64,000 nt of DNA from Myxococcales bacterium (GTDB lineage: Bacteria > Myxococcota_A > Polyangia > Nannocystales > Nannocystaceae), in the NCBI GenBank assembly GCA_020633315.1, contig JACKDV010000006.1, positions 62,001 to 126,000 of the forward strand, read 5' to 3'. The notes under the pieces were generated by a model. The model was not told the origin of the DNA and ran no database searches. It was given only the letters and a program-made list of their open reading frames with translations. Position 1 is the first letter of the stretch. Every line of letters starts with the position of its first letter. Position numbers and translations under genes: made by a program. Shown piece after piece: positions 26,712 to 35,803 of the stretch.

Positions 26712-26740
26712 ATCGTACCGGGGCACAAGAGGCTTGTAAA
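26712..26740 (-). promoter_or_regulatory. sigma70-like promoter of the CglF-like/GltG-like genes
   Basis: On the minus strand TTTACA (26735-26740), a 17-bp spacer and TACGAT (26712-26717). This is among the closest matches to the sigma70 consensus in the window. The remainder of the 487-nt gap (26655-27141) holds a 5' UTR hairpin and the terminator of the upstream operon. Confidence 0.65.
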
Positions 26741-27087
26741 CTACGATCCTATCTACGAAAGACCGCCTTGCGAGCCTCGGCCGACCTTCTGGGTCACGGG
26801 TTTGCACGGCGTTCGTTCCCCACGAATCCAACGAAGCCCGAGGCCGTGGGCCGGCATGGTGGTCCTCGGCGTCGGCCGGCACACCAGACGGGCAAGGCAG
26901 CGGTCGCCGGTGGAGCCGCGGCGGGTCCAACGGCGACCTCGTGGCGCCGGCAGCGAGTAGCGGGAACGACGCGAGCCCGGCCGAGCACCGGCTCGCCGAG
27001 CCGGGATCGCTCCTGCGCTCCTCGACCGCGGATGGGATGGACCCGAGCTCGCGACGAGCCGCGCCTCCGATCGCCTCCAACGACGAA

Positions 27088-27112
27088 GGGCGACCCGCGC
27101 TGCGGATCGCCC
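27088..27112 (-). terminator. Terminator of the GltC/D/E-like operon
   Basis: GGGCGA (27088-27093) and TCGCCC (27107-27112) enclose a second stem, CCGC/GCGG. On the minus strand the hairpin is followed by TTCGTCGTT. It lies about 30 nt after the stop codon. Confidence 0.6.
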
Positions 27113-27141
27113 CTCGTGCTGCGTGACGAGATCGGGCGTGG

Positions 27142-28602
27142 CTACTTGGAGTCGCCACCGCCGGCGTCACCACCACCGGCATCGCCACCACCACCACCAC
27201 CGCCGCCGCCCGCCGCCGCGGCGCGGGCCTTGGCCTCGAGCTCCAGCAGGCGCTTCTTCTCCTCCTCCTGCTGCTTCTTCTCGAGCTCCATCATCTTCTT
27301 CTGCTCTTCCTCGAGCTTCTTCATCTCCTCGATGTCCTTGAAGAGCTGATCGATGGCGCCGATGCGGTTCTTGGCGTCCTCCACCTGCGCGGCGAAGTCG
27401 GCCTTGCCCCCGGCCTTGGCCACGAACTTGTTGTAGTAGTCCTTGGCCGTGTTGTAGGGCGTCTTGCTGAACTCGCCCTCTTGGGTCGCCGCGATGTGCT
27501 CGTGGTAGAGGATCCCGAGGTTGTACAGCGGACGGGGATCGCTCGACGCGACGTCGATCGCCTTCTTGAACGCCTTCTCGGCGTCCTGGTACTTCCGCAG
27601 GCCACGCTGCGCCACGCCCAGGCCGAGGTAGGCCTCCACGTTCTTCTTCTGGCGCTGGTCCTTGATCGCGATCTCGAGGCTCTGCTCGGCCGTGCCGTAG
27701 TCACGGAAGCGGATGGCGATGAGGGCCATGTTCATGTGGGCGTCGGCGTGCTTGGGGTTGAGCTCCGCCGCCTTCTTGAACGCCCGCAGGGCCGCCACCT
27801 GGTCGTTCTCCTCCATGTGGAGCAGGCCCTGCAGGTTGTACAGGTCGGCGCTCTCGATGCCCTCGCTCTTGAGCACCCGGTTGGCCTGGTCGATCACCAG
27901 CTTGGCCAGCAGGAGGTACGACTTGTCCTTGATCCGCCCGCGGTCGTAGTAGAGCCGCGCGAGGTTCTCGTAGGCGAGCTGGTTGCTCGAGTCGACCGCG
28001 AGCACGCGCTGCAGCGTGCGCTCGGCCTCGGTGAAGGTGCTCTGGTCGCCGTTGCTCGAGTACTTGTTGCGCAGCGCCGCGGCGAGGTTGTTGCGCGGCG
28101 CCCGGGTGGCGATGTTGGCCTCCACCGCCTTCTGGAAGAACGACAGCGCCTTCTCCTCCTGGTTGCGGTTCCAGTAGATCACCCCCAGGTTGTTGTACGA
28201 GAGGTCGTACTTGGGGACGGCCTTGGTGACCGCGAGGTAGATCTGCTCGGCCTTCTCGATGTCGCCGCACTCGTCCCAGACGGCGCCCGCGTTGAAGTAC
28301 GCGACCGTCATCTGCTTGCCGTGCTTCTTGTAGACGGCCTCGAAGTCCTTGGCGAAGGCGTCGCACTCCCCCTTGGACAGGTCGCCCTTGGCCTTGGCGG
28401 CGTCGTAGCGCTTGGCCACGTCGGCGAAGTCCTTCTTGGCCTCCGCCGACGCCTTGGTGGGATCGAGCGCGGCCGCGGCCGCAGCCGCCCCGCCGGCGGC
28501 CCCGGGATCCTTGGACCCCTTGCCGCCCCTCTTGCAGGCCCCCGTGGCACCGAGCGCCACTCCCAGGGCCACCAGACCGATGATGCGATTGAGCTTCTGC
28601 AT
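27142..28602 (-). CDS. TPR lipoprotein, GltE/AglT-like
   Basis: A 486-residue protein. The signal MQKLNRIIGLVALGVALGATGAC ends in a lipobox (TGAC). TPR units run from about residue 100 to 390 (YLAVTKAVPKYDLSYNNLGV, FFQKAVEANIATRAPRNNLA, AFKKAAELNPKHADAHMNMA, AFKKAIDVASSDPRPLYNLG). A charged coiled coil follows (KKLEEEQKKMMELEKKQQEE), and the tail is almost pure Gly. It is the last gene of a three-gene transcript; the spacing to the preceding GltD-like stop is 35 nt. A TPR lipoprotein in this position corresponds to GltE (AglT) of Myxococcus, by architecture and context rather than by alignment. Confidence 0.8.
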   Translation of the reverse strand: MQKLNRIIGLVALGVALGATGACKRGGKGSKDPGAAGGAAAAAAALDPTKASAEAKKDFADVAKRYDAAKAKGDLSKGECDAFAKDFEAVYKKHGKQMTVAYFNAGAVWDECGDIEKAEQIYLAVTKAVPKYDLSYNNLGVIYWNRNQEEKALSFFQKAVEANIATRAPRNNLAAALRNKYSSNGDQSTFTEAERTLQRVLAVDSSNQLAYENLARLYYDRGRIKDKSYLLLAKLVIDQANRVLKSEGIESADLYNLQGLLHMEENDQVAALRAFKKAAELNPKHADAHMNMALIAIRFRDYGTAEQSLEIAIKDQRQKKNVEAYLGLGVAQRGLRKYQDAEKAFKKAIDVASSDPRPLYNLGILYHEHIAATQEGEFSKTPYNTAKDYYNKFVAKAGGKADFAAQVEDAKNRIGAIDQLFKDIEEMKKLEEEQKKMMELEKKQQEEEKKRLLELEAKARAAAAGGGGGGGGGDAGGGDAGGGDSK

Positions 28603-28637
28603 GGTTTCGTTCGCTTTCGTCGGTGAGCGTCGTGGTC

Positions 28638-31600
28638 CTAGAAGCCGGCCTTGCCGCCGCCCTCTTCCTTCTTGTCGCCGCCTTCCTTCTTCTTGGCGGA
28701 GTCGGCGTTCTTCGAGTCACCGAGCAGATCGGTCTGCACGCCGACCACGTCGAGCCGGCTGTCGGTGTAGATCGAGGTCCCGAACATCTCGTTGGTGGCC
28801 GGGTACTCGTCGGGCTTGCGCTGCTGCAGCTCTTCCTCGCACATGCGCGAGAACTGGTTGAAGAACTGGTACTCGGTGGACTTCTGCAGGCAGTAGGTGA
28901 AGGCCTCGACCGCCTGCTGCTCCGGCCCCTGGGCGTAGTCGGCCAGGGCGTCGCAGTACGCGAAGTACATGTCCTCGCTCTTGATGCTCTTGGGCACCTC
29001 GGCGCGGTAGAGCTGGTCGGCGAAGTTCTGCGAGAGCACCGCCGAGCGGGCCGCCGCCGCGAGCACCCAGAACGGGCTCCCGGTCTCCTTGACCTTGGCG
29101 TACGCCTCGATCAGCTCGTTGCGCATCTTGGACTTGGTCTCGAAGAACTCCTTGAAGCGCTTCTCCGAGTCCTCCTTCTTCTCGAGCTGCTGCTTGTACT
29201 GCCGCTCCCACTGCGGGAGGCCGGAGCCCTTCTTCCACTCCTCGACGTAGAAGTCCATGTCCTCCGGGATGTTGATCCGCAGGTACTCCTCGTACTTCTC
29301 GTCGGCGCGGTAGACCATCGCCATGCCGAGCGCGTTCTTGTAGGCCTCGGCGCGGGCGTTGTCGTCGCTGGGGATGTCGGCCTTCTTCGACCCGAGCTTG
29401 ATCACGGTGTCGAAGTGGGCCTGGGCGTCACCGGCGAGCTTCTTGTCGCGCTTGTGCACGGTGATGAGGCCCTGGGTGGCGCTGCCGCAGTACTTCGGGA
29501 TGTCGTCCTTCTGCTTGCCCTTCTTGCCCTTCTTGCGCAGCTTGTCGGCCTTCTTGCGGGTCTCCTCGCCCGCGGTGGCCTTCTGGCGCTTGACGGTCAG
29601 GCACGAGTCGTAGAGCAGCTCCTTCTCGCAGGAGCGACGCCACAGGATCTGGCCGATGGCGGCCTCGGCCACCACCCGCCGGTCGGTACCGCCCTTGTTG
29701 CCGTAGGTCTTGATGTAGGCCTTGGCGTGGGAGATCTGCTTGTCCTCGCCGTCGATGAGCTCGTGCTTGGACCAGAAGATCTTCGCGGCGGTCTTCGGAT
29801 CCTTGCGCTTGTAGAGGTCCTCGTACTTGTTGAGGTCCTCCTCGGCCTTGGCCTCCTCGCCCAGGCCGAGCCGGAACAGGTAGGCGTTCTGTAGCGCGGT
29901 CGAGGAAAAGTCGTCCTTGGTGTACTTGTCGGCGTACTGCTCGAAGTGATCGGCCGCGTCGGCGTAGAACGCGATGGCCTGGTAGTTCTCGCCGAGCTCG
30001 CGCAGCGTCTGCTGGTAGTGCTGGCTGTCGGGGAACTCCGAGATCATCACCTTGCGCATCTTCACCGCGTTGCCGATGAGGTACGCGGCCTCGAAGCAGC
30101 GCGCCGCGTTGAACAGCAGGGTGTCGGCGCGGTCGTGCGACTCGTAGTCGTTGTAGATGCTGGCGTACTCCTCGCCGCAGCGGACGAAGCCCTCACGGTC
30201 GCCCTGGCGCCCCTGCTCCTGGTAGGCCTCGGCCTTCTTCCAGCGGATGCCGGCGAGCAGGGTGGGGATGGCCGTGCGCAGGGGCTCGGCCTCGGCGTGC
30301 TTGTAGAGCTTCTTCTCCTGGATCGCGAGCGACCACTTCTCCAGCTCCTCGCTCGCCGCGATCGTCTGCTCGGGAGTGTTGTCCTTGTTGGACCACTGGA
30401 TGGTGAGCAGGTCGATCAGCATCGCACCGGCCCAGGCGGCGTAGATCGTCCCATCGAAGTTCTCGACCAGCTCGATCGTGATCGGCTTGGCCTCGGCGAA
30501 CTTGTTGTGGGACATCATGATCTTGGCCCGGTGATACTGGATCTTCGGGAGCTCCTTGTCGTCCTTCTTCTTCACGTACTTCTGGTAGATGTCGTACGAG
30601 CCGAGCATCTTCTCTTCCTGCTCGGTGTAGGGCGACTCCGGGAACTCCATGGCCGTGTCGGTCTGGGTGTCCTTGGTGACCTTCTTCTTGCGGGTCTTCT
30701 TCTCGTGATAGACGCAGGTGCCGTCCATCTCCATCTTGCAGGCCTTGCCGCGCCCCCCGGTCTCGTCGTACTCGAGGTAGTTCTTCATCGCGAGCATCTG
30801 CGCGTAGGCGGCATCCTGGGTGTACTTGCCGTCCGGCTTGCGCTCGAGCACGTGCACGAATTCGTCGTGCGCGATCTTGAACTTGGCTAGGCCCTCCTCC
30901 TGCTCCTTGCGGTCCTTGGAGTTGTACTTGTTGACCGCCTGCGCCCACAGCAGCTCGGCGTAGTAGTAGTTCATCTCGTAGGCGTCCTTGTCCTTCGGGA
31001 AGAAGTCCATGAACGCCCGGTAGGCATCCTCCGACAGCGCGTAGGTGGCGGGGAGGCGGGTCTTCTCGGCCTCGTCGTGCCAGACGGTGGCCATCTGGAT
31101 CATCGTGTCGCGGGCCTCGTCGCGACACTTCTTCTTGGTGGTCTTCTTGAACTTCTTGGAGTCCTTGTACTCGTTCCAGTACTTGCCGAGCTGCTCGGTC
31201 TCCTTCCACTGGATGACCTTGTCGTCGGTCGCGAGCGCATTGACCACGATGGCGGCCTGCCACTGGCACTCCATCGAGTCCCCGTCGAAGACCTCCTGCA
31301 GCTTCTTGTAGGTGGCCGTGGACTCGATGTACATGCCCTCGCCGAAGTACGCGGCGGCGAGCAGCTCCATCATCTTGCGGGACATGTTCTCGTCCTTCTT
31401 GGGGCCGTCGCCGACCTTCTTGAAGAACTCCCATGCCTTGGACGGCTTGGCCGCGTGCACGTAGGCCTTGACCATGTCGCGCCGCGCGTCACGACGCAGC
31501 TGCTTGGCGTTGGCCTCGGAGCCGGCGCGCCCCTCGAGGGTGGCCTTGACCGTCTCCACGAACTTGTCGAGACTCTTCTCGTACTCGGGCTCGGCGGTGC

Positions 31601-32471
31601 CGACCGGGTTGAGGTAGCACCAGCCCATCTTGTACAGCGCGTAGGCGTAGACGGGGCTGTCCTTGTAGCCGTCGACGATCTTCTGGTAGAGCTGCAGCGC
31701 CTCCTTGATCTGATTCTTGCCGTAGTAGAAGTCGGCGAAGCTCAGGTAGGCGTTGGGGATGTACTTGCTCTGCGGGTACTCGCGGATGAGGCGGAGGTAG
31801 GCCTCCTGCATCTCCGACTCGCGCTCGAGCTGGCCGAGCTCGAAGGCGTAGAAGTACAGCGCCTCGTCCATGCGCTTGTACTTGGCGAACTGCGGCTTGT
31901 TGACCAGCGCGGCGTAGACCTTGACCGCGTCGCTGCTGGCCTGCTTGCTCTGGTTCTCGAACTTCTTCTGCCGCTGCTCGAGCTGCTTGGCCTCGGCGGT
32001 CTTGTTCTTGTCCTTGGCGTCGTAGATCTTCTCGTAGAGCGCACCGGCCTGGAGGTCGAAGAACGCCTTCTTGTCGAGGAACAGATCGGCGAGGCGGAAC
32101 AGGTAGTCGGGATACTCGGGGCTGCTGGGGCCGGCCTCGTCGAGCAGCGCCTTCATCATCATGATCTGCTCGTCGGCGATCTCCCGCTCGACCGCCTTCT
32201 TGCGGCGAGCGAAGTCGTCGGCCGAGAGCATCTCGGGGGGCCGCCCCTTGTCCTTCTCGGCCTGCTTGGCCGCGGCCTGGAACTTGGTGTTGAGCGTGTT
32301 CTTGGTCTTGACCTTGCCCGAGGAGCGGTCGTAGCGGACCGCGTCCCCGTCCTCGGCTCGTCCGTCGGAGGGAGCGGTCAACAGGAGCAGACCGAGCGCT
32401 CCGCTGAGGATGCCGAGGCTGCGGGCGCGGCGACGGGCGCCGGTCGCAAGGGTTCTGTTGGACGTCGTCAT
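28638..32471 (-). CDS. Large periplasmic TPR protein, GltD/AgmU-like
   Basis: A 1,277-residue protein. The start was set at MTTSNRTLATGARRRARSLG, giving a twin-basic N-terminus and a hydrophobic segment (ILSGALGLLLLTAPSDGRA) with a signal-peptidase site. A GAGAGG Shine-Dalgarno-like stretch precedes it. The mature protein is helical TPR/SEL-type repeats throughout (FRLADLFLDKKAFFDLQAGA, AYLRLIREYPQSKYIPNAYL, LYQKIVDGYKDSPVYAYALY) with many Lys/Glu/Tyr residues. The C-terminus is acidic and Lys-rich (KKKEGGDKKEEGGGKAGF). Size, export signal and TPR content match AgmU/GltD of the Myxococcus gliding complex. It is the middle gene of the gltC-D-E-like transcript. Confidence 0.78.
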   Translation of the reverse strand: MTTSNRTLATGARRRARSLGILSGALGLLLLTAPSDGRAEDGDAVRYDRSSGKVKTKNTLNTKFQAAAKQAEKDKGRPPEMLSADDFARRKKAVEREIADEQIMMMKALLDEAGPSSPEYPDYLFRLADLFLDKKAFFDLQAGALYEKIYDAKDKNKTAEAKQLEQRQKKFENQSKQASSDAVKVYAALVNKPQFAKYKRMDEALYFYAFELGQLERESEMQEAYLRLIREYPQSKYIPNAYLSFADFYYGKNQIKEALQLYQKIVDGYKDSPVYAYALYKMGWCYLNPVGTAEPEYEKSLDKFVETVKATLEGRAGSEANAKQLRRDARRDMVKAYVHAAKPSKAWEFFKKVGDGPKKDENMSRKMMELLAAAYFGEGMYIESTATYKKLQEVFDGDSMECQWQAAIVVNALATDDKVIQWKETEQLGKYWNEYKDSKKFKKTTKKKCRDEARDTMIQMATVWHDEAEKTRLPATYALSEDAYRAFMDFFPKDKDAYEMNYYYAELLWAQAVNKYNSKDRKEQEEGLAKFKIAHDEFVHVLERKPDGKYTQDAAYAQMLAMKNYLEYDETGGRGKACKMEMDGTCVYHEKKTRKKKVTKDTQTDTAMEFPESPYTEQEEKMLGSYDIYQKYVKKKDDKELPKIQYHRAKIMMSHNKFAEAKPITIELVENFDGTIYAAWAGAMLIDLLTIQWSNKDNTPEQTIAASEELEKWSLAIQEKKLYKHAEAEPLRTAIPTLLAGIRWKKAEAYQEQGRQGDREGFVRCGEEYASIYNDYESHDRADTLLFNAARCFEAAYLIGNAVKMRKVMISEFPDSQHYQQTLRELGENYQAIAFYADAADHFEQYADKYTKDDFSSTALQNAYLFRLGLGEEAKAEEDLNKYEDLYKRKDPKTAAKIFWSKHELIDGEDKQISHAKAYIKTYGNKGGTDRRVVAEAAIGQILWRRSCEKELLYDSCLTVKRQKATAGEETRKKADKLRKKGKKGKQKDDIPKYCGSATQGLITVHKRDKKLAGDAQAHFDTVIKLGSKKADIPSDDNARAEAYKNALGMAMVYRADEKYEEYLRINIPEDMDFYVEEWKKGSGLPQWERQYKQQLEKKEDSEKRFKEFFETKSKMRNELIEAYAKVKETGSPFWVLAAAARSAVLSQNFADQLYRAEVPKSIKSEDMYFAYCDALADYAQGPEQQAVEAFTYCLQKSTEYQFFNQFSRMCEEELQQRKPDEYPATNEMFGTSIYTDSRLDVVGVQTDLLGDSKNADSAKKKEGGDKKEEGGGKAGF

Positions 32472-32605
32472 GGATCTCTCACCTCTCGGTTGACCGCGGA
32501 TGCGGGCTGGCCTCTTGCCAAGCGAAGCGCCGGGCCCTCCCGAGCCCGGCGGTAGTGGGTGACGTGGCACGCGCGCCGCGCCTCGTCACCCGAGTCGGGC
32601 GGAAC

Positions 32606-34354
32606 TCATTCCTTGCAGATGCTGGTGACCTCGTACCGGTAGTAGCCGAGCTCGTCCTGCCAGTACTCGCCGTTGTACTTGTAGATCTCGTGCTCCGAGT
32701 CGATGTGCGGCTTTTCCGGCTTGGGCGGGTACGCCTCGAGCTCCTTCTGCTGCTTGCGCTTCTCGAGGATCTCGAACTGGACCTTGATCATCTCGATCTT
32801 CAGGGACTTGATCTCGTTGATCATGCCCGTGATGCGGGTACGGGCCTCGGCGCCCGTGGCCTCGCGGGCCTGCGAGAGCGCGAGGTCGAGGTCCTCGGTG
32901 ACCCGCTCGCCCACGCCGGCGCTCTTGAAGTTGCCGGACATGTCCTCGAACATCTCCATCTCGCGCTCGAGCTCCTCCACGTAGGCGAAGTACTTGCCGA
33001 GCTGCTTGTCCTGGAGCGCCTTGAGGGCGACCTGCTCCACGAAGGGATCGAGGCCGGAGTCCTCCTGGCGGATCTTCAGGGCCAGGTCGTAGAGCTGGAA
33101 GTCCTCGGGCGCCTTCTCGAGGATGCCCTTGAGGTCTTCCATGGTCTGCGGGTAGCGCCGGTTGAACTCGTCGACGGTGCGCTTGGCCGAGTCGTAGCGG
33201 CAGTTGAAGTAGTAGGTCACCGCCTTGAGCTTGAGCGCGTCGGGGTAGAGGTAGTCCTCGAAGAACGGCGCGTTGAGGGTGTGCACGTAGCCCAACGTTC
33301 GCTGGTAGTGCTGGTTGGCCTTCTCCTCGTCCACCTCGACCATGCGGAACTCGGCCCACGCGGCCCAGTGGATCGCGTCGAGGAAGTACGCGGAGTCGAG
33401 CGGCACCTTGTCGAGGTACTTGATGGCGGTGTCGAACTTGCCCACCATGTAGAAGATGTTGGCCAGCCCGAGCGCCGCGAGGTGCTCGTACTGCCGCATC
33501 TCGTCCTCGAAGGTCAGCTCGATCGAGGTCTTGCTCTTGCGGCCGCGACGGCCCTTGCCCTTGACCTTGACCTTCTTCTTCTTGGCCTTCTTGCGCTCGC
33601 CCTCGGCCGCCTCGCGCAGCGCGATGGAGCGGCGCAGGACCTCCTTGAACGACTCGACCGCGGGCTCGCCCTTCCAGTCGCGGGTGTAGGCCACCCCGAG
33701 GAAGAACTTGGCCGGGATGTAGTAGTCGCTGGTCTTGGGCACCTGATCGAGCAGCGCGATGCCCTGCGCCAGGTCGCCCTTTTGGTAGTAGAAGCGACCC
33801 AGCAGGTAGTAGAGCTCGTCGCGGACCTCGTCGAACTCCTCCGACTCGAGGTCGGTGGGCTTGTAGGTGCCGACCTTCTGGAGCACCTCGGCGCCCTCGG
33901 GCAGCTCGCGGGACAGCGAGGCCAGCCACGGCAGGGTGAGCTTGTGGAACGGGTGCTGGGCGCCCGCCTGCACGATCTCGTCGAAGACCGACAGCGAGGC
34001 CGAGAAGAACCCGAGCTTGTAGAGCGACTTGCCCAGCCAGAACTGCGAGCGCGGCACGTCACCGGGGATCTCGCCGCTGGCGATCTTGTGGAACTGGATG
34101 GCGGCGGCCTCGTAGTCCTCGGCCTTGTAGGCGGCCTCGCCCTGGGCCATCGGCGAGCCCGCCGGAGCGGCGGTGGGCGGAGGCGCGGGCGGGGGCGCCG
34201 GCGCACCGGCGGCTGCGGCCCCACCACCATCGGGCGGAGGCGGCGGCGGCGGTCCGGCCTCGCCCTGGCTGGGTGCAGCGAGCAACGACAGCCCGAGCAT
34301 CGCTGCGGGGACGAGGGTGAGGAGAGAGGGACGCCGACGGAAACGCTGGCTCAT
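32606..34354 (-). CDS. Periplasmic TPR protein, GltC-like
   Basis: A 582-residue protein starting MSQRFRRRPSLLTLVPAAMLGL; the signal peptide ends near PSQGEA. A Pro/Ala/Gly linker (GPPPPPPPDGGGAAAAGAPA) leads into TPR units (AAYKAEDYEAAAIQFHKIAS, LLGRFYYQKGDLAQGIALLD, GLANIFYMVGKFDTAIKYLD). A Lys/Arg patch (KKAKKKKVKVKGKGRRGRK) is inserted near residue 270, and a long helix near the end precedes YKYNGEYWQDELGYYRYEV. In Myxococcus GltC is a periplasmic TPR protein that links inner- and outer-membrane parts of the gliding complex and is encoded in a separate cluster (gltABC). Here the GltC-like gene leads the GltD/E-like operon. The assignment rests on size, TPR, export and context. Confidence 0.75.
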   Translation of the reverse strand: MSQRFRRRPSLLTLVPAAMLGLSLLAAPSQGEAGPPPPPPPDGGGAAAAGAPAPPPAPPPTAAPAGSPMAQGEAAYKAEDYEAAAIQFHKIASGEIPGDVPRSQFWLGKSLYKLGFFSASLSVFDEIVQAGAQHPFHKLTLPWLASLSRELPEGAEVLQKVGTYKPTDLESEEFDEVRDELYYLLGRFYYQKGDLAQGIALLDQVPKTSDYYIPAKFFLGVAYTRDWKGEPAVESFKEVLRRSIALREAAEGERKKAKKKKVKVKGKGRRGRKSKTSIELTFEDEMRQYEHLAALGLANIFYMVGKFDTAIKYLDKVPLDSAYFLDAIHWAAWAEFRMVEVDEEKANQHYQRTLGYVHTLNAPFFEDYLYPDALKLKAVTYYFNCRYDSAKRTVDEFNRRYPQTMEDLKGILEKAPEDFQLYDLALKIRQEDSGLDPFVEQVALKALQDKQLGKYFAYVEELEREMEMFEDMSGNFKSAGVGERVTEDLDLALSQAREATGAEARTRITGMINEIKSLKIEMIKVQFEILEKRKQQKELEAYPPKPEKPHIDSEHEIYKYNGEYWQDELGYYRYEVTSICKE

Positions 34355-34512
34355 GGATACCGGGTTCCTAGAGGTTGTCTCGAGCCGGCCGCAGTGAGAG
34401 CGACACGGCACCGATGGACGACGGATGCTCGTGGTGGATGATCGTGACGAGGCCCGAGCGGTAGGCCCTAGCGGGTGCGCGGGGTGAAAGACCCTGCATT
34501 AGAAGGCTTAGG

Positions 34513-34542
34513 ACCTTACCAGCGCCATACGGCCGCTCGCAA
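34513..34542 (-). promoter_or_regulatory. Candidate promoter of the GltC/D/E-like operon
   Basis: On the minus strand TTGCGA (34537-34542) and TAAGGT (34513-34518) are spaced by 18 bp, about 160 nt upstream of the ATG. The 762-nt gap 34355-35116 is otherwise without a supportable gene; open frames in it show no family motif and no codon pattern of their own. Confidence 0.4.
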
Positions 34543-34974
34543 GCGCGAAGGAAGGGCGCAAGGGGCGTTGGGCGGGCGTTTGGAGCGGGCACGAGCACGG
34601 TGGTCGGCGGTCGCAACGCGACGGCACGTCTCACGAGCGACACGCCAAGGGGGTTCCCGTGGGACCCATGTGCGGGGGCTCGCGAGGCGGGACGCATGTG
34701 CAGCGGTCGACCCTGCGATCGCCTTTACAGATCCTGCGTCGCCCTTGCCTGGCAACTCGACCAGACCCGCCGAGCGAGCGCACCGGCGATCGCGTCACCC
34801 CGTCGACACCGACGACGCGGGGGAATCGGGCCGACCCCGACGCGGACCGACGGCCGTGCCCATGCGTGGGCGACCGGCCACCGCGGTCCGGGCCGTGCCT
34901 ACGCCGTTCCCCATGCCGCCGGAGGCCCCACCGGCCCGGTCGACCGGCGCGGATGCGCCCGATGGGGCGCGTCC

Positions 34975-35002
34975 TTGACCGTGTGCGTGGGCCGTGTACG
35001 AT
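34975..35002 (+). promoter_or_regulatory. sigma70-like promoter of the Cys-rich lipoprotein gene
   Basis: TTGACC (34975-34980), a 16-bp spacer and TACGAT (34997-35002). The leader to the ATG is about 110 nt. Confidence 0.6.
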
Positions 35003-35116
35003 GCGGCGTACTCCTTGCCGGGTGCCTCGCGGGGCCCACGAAACGTCGATCCCCGGTCGGCCGCTCGCCCCTCGCGCTCGGCTCCTTCCAACGCACCACG
35101 CCAGAAGCTCTTTTCG

Positions 35117-35725
35117 ATGTCAGCACGCAAGCTCCTGTCCACGCGGATCTCATCGACGTTGATGGTCGGCCTCGGTGCAGCCGCGTTGCTGCTCTCGGTC
35201 GGCTGCCGCAAGGGCGACGTCGGTGCTCCGTGCAACCATGGCCAGGTCGAGCCGCCGGAGAGCAAGCTGGTGACCTTCCCGGCCCTCGCCTGCAACGACC
35301 TGCTGTGCGTCTACGCCGACGAGGACGAGGCCTCGGCCGAGCCCTGCTCGGACAACCTCGACTGCGACGTGACCGGCGAGGGCAAGTTCGAGTGCGTCAA
35401 GGCCGATGCGGGCTCGAGCACCGGCGTCTGCAAGCTCCGCGTCGACTACGTGCTCGAGCGCTCGATGTGCTCCAAGAAGTGCAGCAGCGACGCCGACTGC
35501 CGCGACGGCGGTCCCACCCAGCAGGTCGTGGTCGACGACACCACCTGCCAGCGCGGCTTCAAGTGCGCCCGGATCCAGACCCTGGGCAAGTTCTGCTGCG
35601 AGAAGCTGTGCGTGTGCGAGGATGACCTGGGCGTGACGGCCGACATCGACACCAAGTGCTCGGCCGGCACCCAGGAAGGCTGCTGCGACGGCGAGAGCCC
35701 CTCGCCCGCCTGCGGCCGCCCCTGA
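35117..35725 (+). CDS. Cys-rich lipoprotein, unknown function
   Basis: A 202-residue protein. The start was set at MSARKLLSTRISSTLMVGLG because it gives a lipoprotein signal ending in LLLSVGC. The mature part contains about 20 Cys, many in pairs of the disulfide-rich type seen in myxobacterial surface lipoproteins (CNDLLCVYAD, CSDNLDCDV, CSKKCSSDADCRDGG, FCCEKLCVCEDD). Such proteins are exported and cross-linked by disulfides, probably on the outer membrane. The upstream frame extension is Arg-rich and lacks a signal, so it was not used. It has its own promoter and converges on the yraN operon through a shared terminator. No specific family is recognised. Confidence 0.8.
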   Translation: MSARKLLSTRISSTLMVGLGAAALLLSVGCRKGDVGAPCNHGQVEPPESKLVTFPALACNDLLCVYADEDEASAEPCSDNLDCDVTGEGKFECVKADAGSSTGVCKLRVDYVLERSMCSKKCSSDADCRDGGPTQQVVVDDTTCQRGFKCARIQTLGKFCCEKLCVCEDDLGVTADIDTKCSAGTQEGCCDGESPSPACGRP

Positions 35726-35753
35726 CGACTTCCAAGTGCGGAGCTTTCGCCAC

Positions 35754-35781
35754 GGACGCCGTGCTCCCGAGCACGGCGTCC
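35754..35781. terminator. Bidirectional terminator
   Basis: A perfect 11-bp stem (GGACGCCGTGC / GCACGGCGTCC) with a TCCCGA loop, flanked by GCTCTTTCG on one side and GAGCTTTCG on the other. It serves the Cys-rich lipoprotein gene and the convergent rplS-yraN operon. Confidence 0.75.
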
Positions 35782-35803
35782 GCTCTTTCGAAGGCCCGGC
35801 GAG

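Noticed and set aside
26364..27200. A longer version (278 residues) of the CglF-like protein.
   Set aside because: The extension crosses a promoter and a terminator hairpin and would bury the signal peptide.
34355..35116. Several open frames on both strands in the gap between the GltC-like gene and the Cys-rich lipoprotein gene.
   Set aside because: All are Arg/Pro/Gly-rich, lack ribosome-binding sites or motifs and overlap each other; only promoter-like sites are supported.
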